Of a stretch of DNA of 24,456 bases, positions 23,452-24,456 are shown in pieces. The notes below the pieces were generated by a model, which worked only from the letters and a program-made list of their open reading frames with translations, had not been told where the DNA came from and did not search any database. The position numbers and the translations under genes were made by a program. The stretch covers positions 1 through 24,456 of the forward strand of contig CAXBDA010000047.1 in the NCBI GenBank assembly GCA_963974595.1, written 5' to 3'. This stretch comes from PZPK01 sp963974595. GTDB lineage: Bacteria > Pseudomonadota > Gammaproteobacteria > Pseudomonadales > Oleiphilaceae. Every line of letters begins with the position of its first letter. Positions within the stretch are counted from its first letter, which is position 1.

Positions 23452-24339
23452 TTGAATAACAAACCGCGTGTTTTGAAGATATCTCCGGCCGACTCTGTCG
23501 AAGCTGGAGATAATGCTGGTGACTCTATTCTGGTCATCGACTCTGGTGTCGGCGGTTTGAGTGTTTGCCAGTCTATTTTGGTACAACAGCCCAAGCTTCA
23601 AATAATATATTTTGCCGATAGTGCTTGTTTTCCTTATGGTCTGCTACCCGAAGAGCAGCTAAGTGAGCGGTTAAAGCTTATCGTTGGAAAAATGCTGTCT
23701 CTGCATCAACCTAAGCTGGTTGTACTCGCCTGTAATACGGTTAGCACATTAGTGCTGCCAGAATTACGCAGCTTGTTTGATATTCCTTTTGTCGGCGTGG
23801 TGCCTGCTATTAAACCAGCTGCTTTGGCAAGCCAAACAAAACGGATAGGTTTATTAGCCACACCCGCGACGATTATTCGGCCTTATACCGATCAGCTAAT
23901 TCAAGACCATGCACGCTATTGTGACGTGGTTAAAATTGGTTCGAATGAGTTAGTGGTTCAAGCTGAAAATCTATTGAATGATGAACTGGTCGATAAGTCT
24001 TTAATTGATACAGTGTTAGCGCCTTTTAAAGGCTCATCGGCTCTGCAAAATATCGATACTATCGTTTTGGGCTGTACACACTTTCCTTTATTAAAGCAGT
24101 ATTTACAGGCTTCTTTACCTGATGTTAATTGGATTGACTCAGGTGAAGCGATTGCTAATAGAGTGACGCATTTGTTGCAAGGCCTACGTGATGATGATTG
24201 GAAGGCAGCGGGTGCAAAAACTGGCAAGGTGCATCAATTATATTTCTCAACCCCCATTCAGCACAAACATGAATTTCCACATGTTCTTAGGCGCTTAGGT
24301 TTTAGCGCTTTTGAACTTCACTATTTAGACGCTGTTTGA
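23452..24339 (+). CDS. murI: Glutamate racemase
   Basis: This enzyme interconverts L- and D-glutamate without a cofactor, supplying D-glutamate for peptidoglycan. The 296-residue form from TTG23452 carries the family motifs: VIDSGVGGLSV, YFADSACFPYG, ACNTVS (first catalytic cysteine), and VLGCTHFPLL (second catalytic cysteine and histidine). Aspartate racemases share the fold, but DSGVGGL with PYG and GCTHFPLL is characteristic of MurI. The frame stays open upstream to GTG23404 inside the preceding gene, but those residues are the shadow of the GldG-like C-terminus. TTG23452, with AGG just upstream, is preferred; other starts before residue 30 are possible because the N-terminal 28 residues precede the conserved core. 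It is transcribed with the Gld-type ABC genes, eight bases after their last stop codon. Confidence 0.94.
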   Translation: MNNKPRVLKISPADSVEAGDNAGDSILVIDSGVGGLSVCQSILVQQPKLQIIYFADSACFPYGLLPEEQLSERLKLIVGKMLSLHQPKLVVLACNTVSTLVLPELRSLFDIPFVGVVPAIKPAALASQTKRIGLLATPATIIRPYTDQLIQDHARYCDVVKIGSNELVVQAENLLNDELVDKSLIDTVLAPFKGSSALQNIDTIVLGCTHFPLLKQYLQASLPDVNWIDSGEAIANRVTHLLQGLRDDDWKAAGAKTGKVHQLYFSTPIQHKHEFPHVLRRLGFSAFELHYLDAV

Positions 24340-24342
24340 TGT

Positions 24343-24362
24343 CGAAAAAGTGCGAAAAAGTG
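24343..24362 (+). repeat. Tandem repeat of CGAAAAAGTG x2 after murI
   Basis: Two perfect adjacent copies of a 10-base unit lie just after the murI stop, in a 117-base tail with no supported gene. The tail shows no convincing hairpin terminator and no RNA gene. Confidence 0.75.
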
Positions 24363-24456
24363 CCGTGAGATTTTGATGTTTGTTACTTGGGGCTATCGAC
24401 GTCTGAGTCAGGTCGTCAAACACACTATCGTCAGTTTATAGAAGATCAAGTAAGTG

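Noticed and set aside
24384..24439. A 21-codon frame starting ATGTTTGTTACTTGG after murI
   Set aside because: Too short, with no clear ribosome-binding site or recognisable protein features.
1..24456. CRISPR arrays, tRNA/rRNA genes, transposases, integrases or phage genes
   Set aside because: None seen on either strand: no regularly spaced repeats, no cloverleaf-like segments recognised, and no mobile-element motifs in any translated frame.

Overview
The window reads as chromosomal DNA of a gammaproteobacterium with a moderate-to-low G+C content. The evidence is a long PlsB acyltransferase, a biosynthetic SpeA arginine decarboxylase, RecX, MurI, and a DUF349 protein of the proteobacterial kind. 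I cannot fix the genus; marine or aquatic lineages related to Thiotrichales would fit, but that is a guess. The first 3 kb (two signal-transduction genes) looks more AT-rich by eye than the rest. I see no tRNA, rRNA, CRISPR array, transposase or integrase, so this looks like ordinary core and semi-accessory chromosome, not a mobile island.

Layout. 1-3081 (+): the 3' end of a receiver-domain protein, then a soluble hybrid histidine kinase with four PAS domains. 3112-8524 (-): a four-gene polyamine cluster, read in the order speA, carboxyspermidine dehydrogenase, nspC, speB. Together these four enzymes can take arginine through agmatine and putrescine to carboxyspermidine and spermidine without S-adenosylmethionine. 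8702-14062 (-): a very large DUF349 helical protein, then an AMP/thymidine phosphorylase-like enzyme whose stop codon overlaps the start of a divergent PRPP synthetase homologue. This pair looks like a nucleotide/ribose-phosphate salvage module.

14265-16977 (+): recX, then a penicillin-acylase-family Ntn hydrolase with no visible export signal. 16982-17047: a very long inverted repeat that serves as a two-way terminator between the convergent acylase and plsB genes. 17050-19542 (-): plsB. 19585-19706: divergent promoters. 19803-24339 (+): a tightly coupled set of a Gld-type ABC ATPase, its permease, a GldG-like auxiliary membrane protein, and murI (glutamate racemase). The last 117 bases hold no gene I can support.

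The points that most deserve a second look are the phosphorylase/PRPP-synthetase-like pair, the self-contained arginine-to-spermidine cluster, the apparently cytoplasmic acylase, and two long G/C homopolymers. One homopolymer lies inside the DUF349 coding sequence and the other in the recX ribosome-binding site. Several start codons should differ from the longest open frame (hybrid kinase, DUF349 protein, acylase, MurI, possibly SpeA); the reasons are in each entry.
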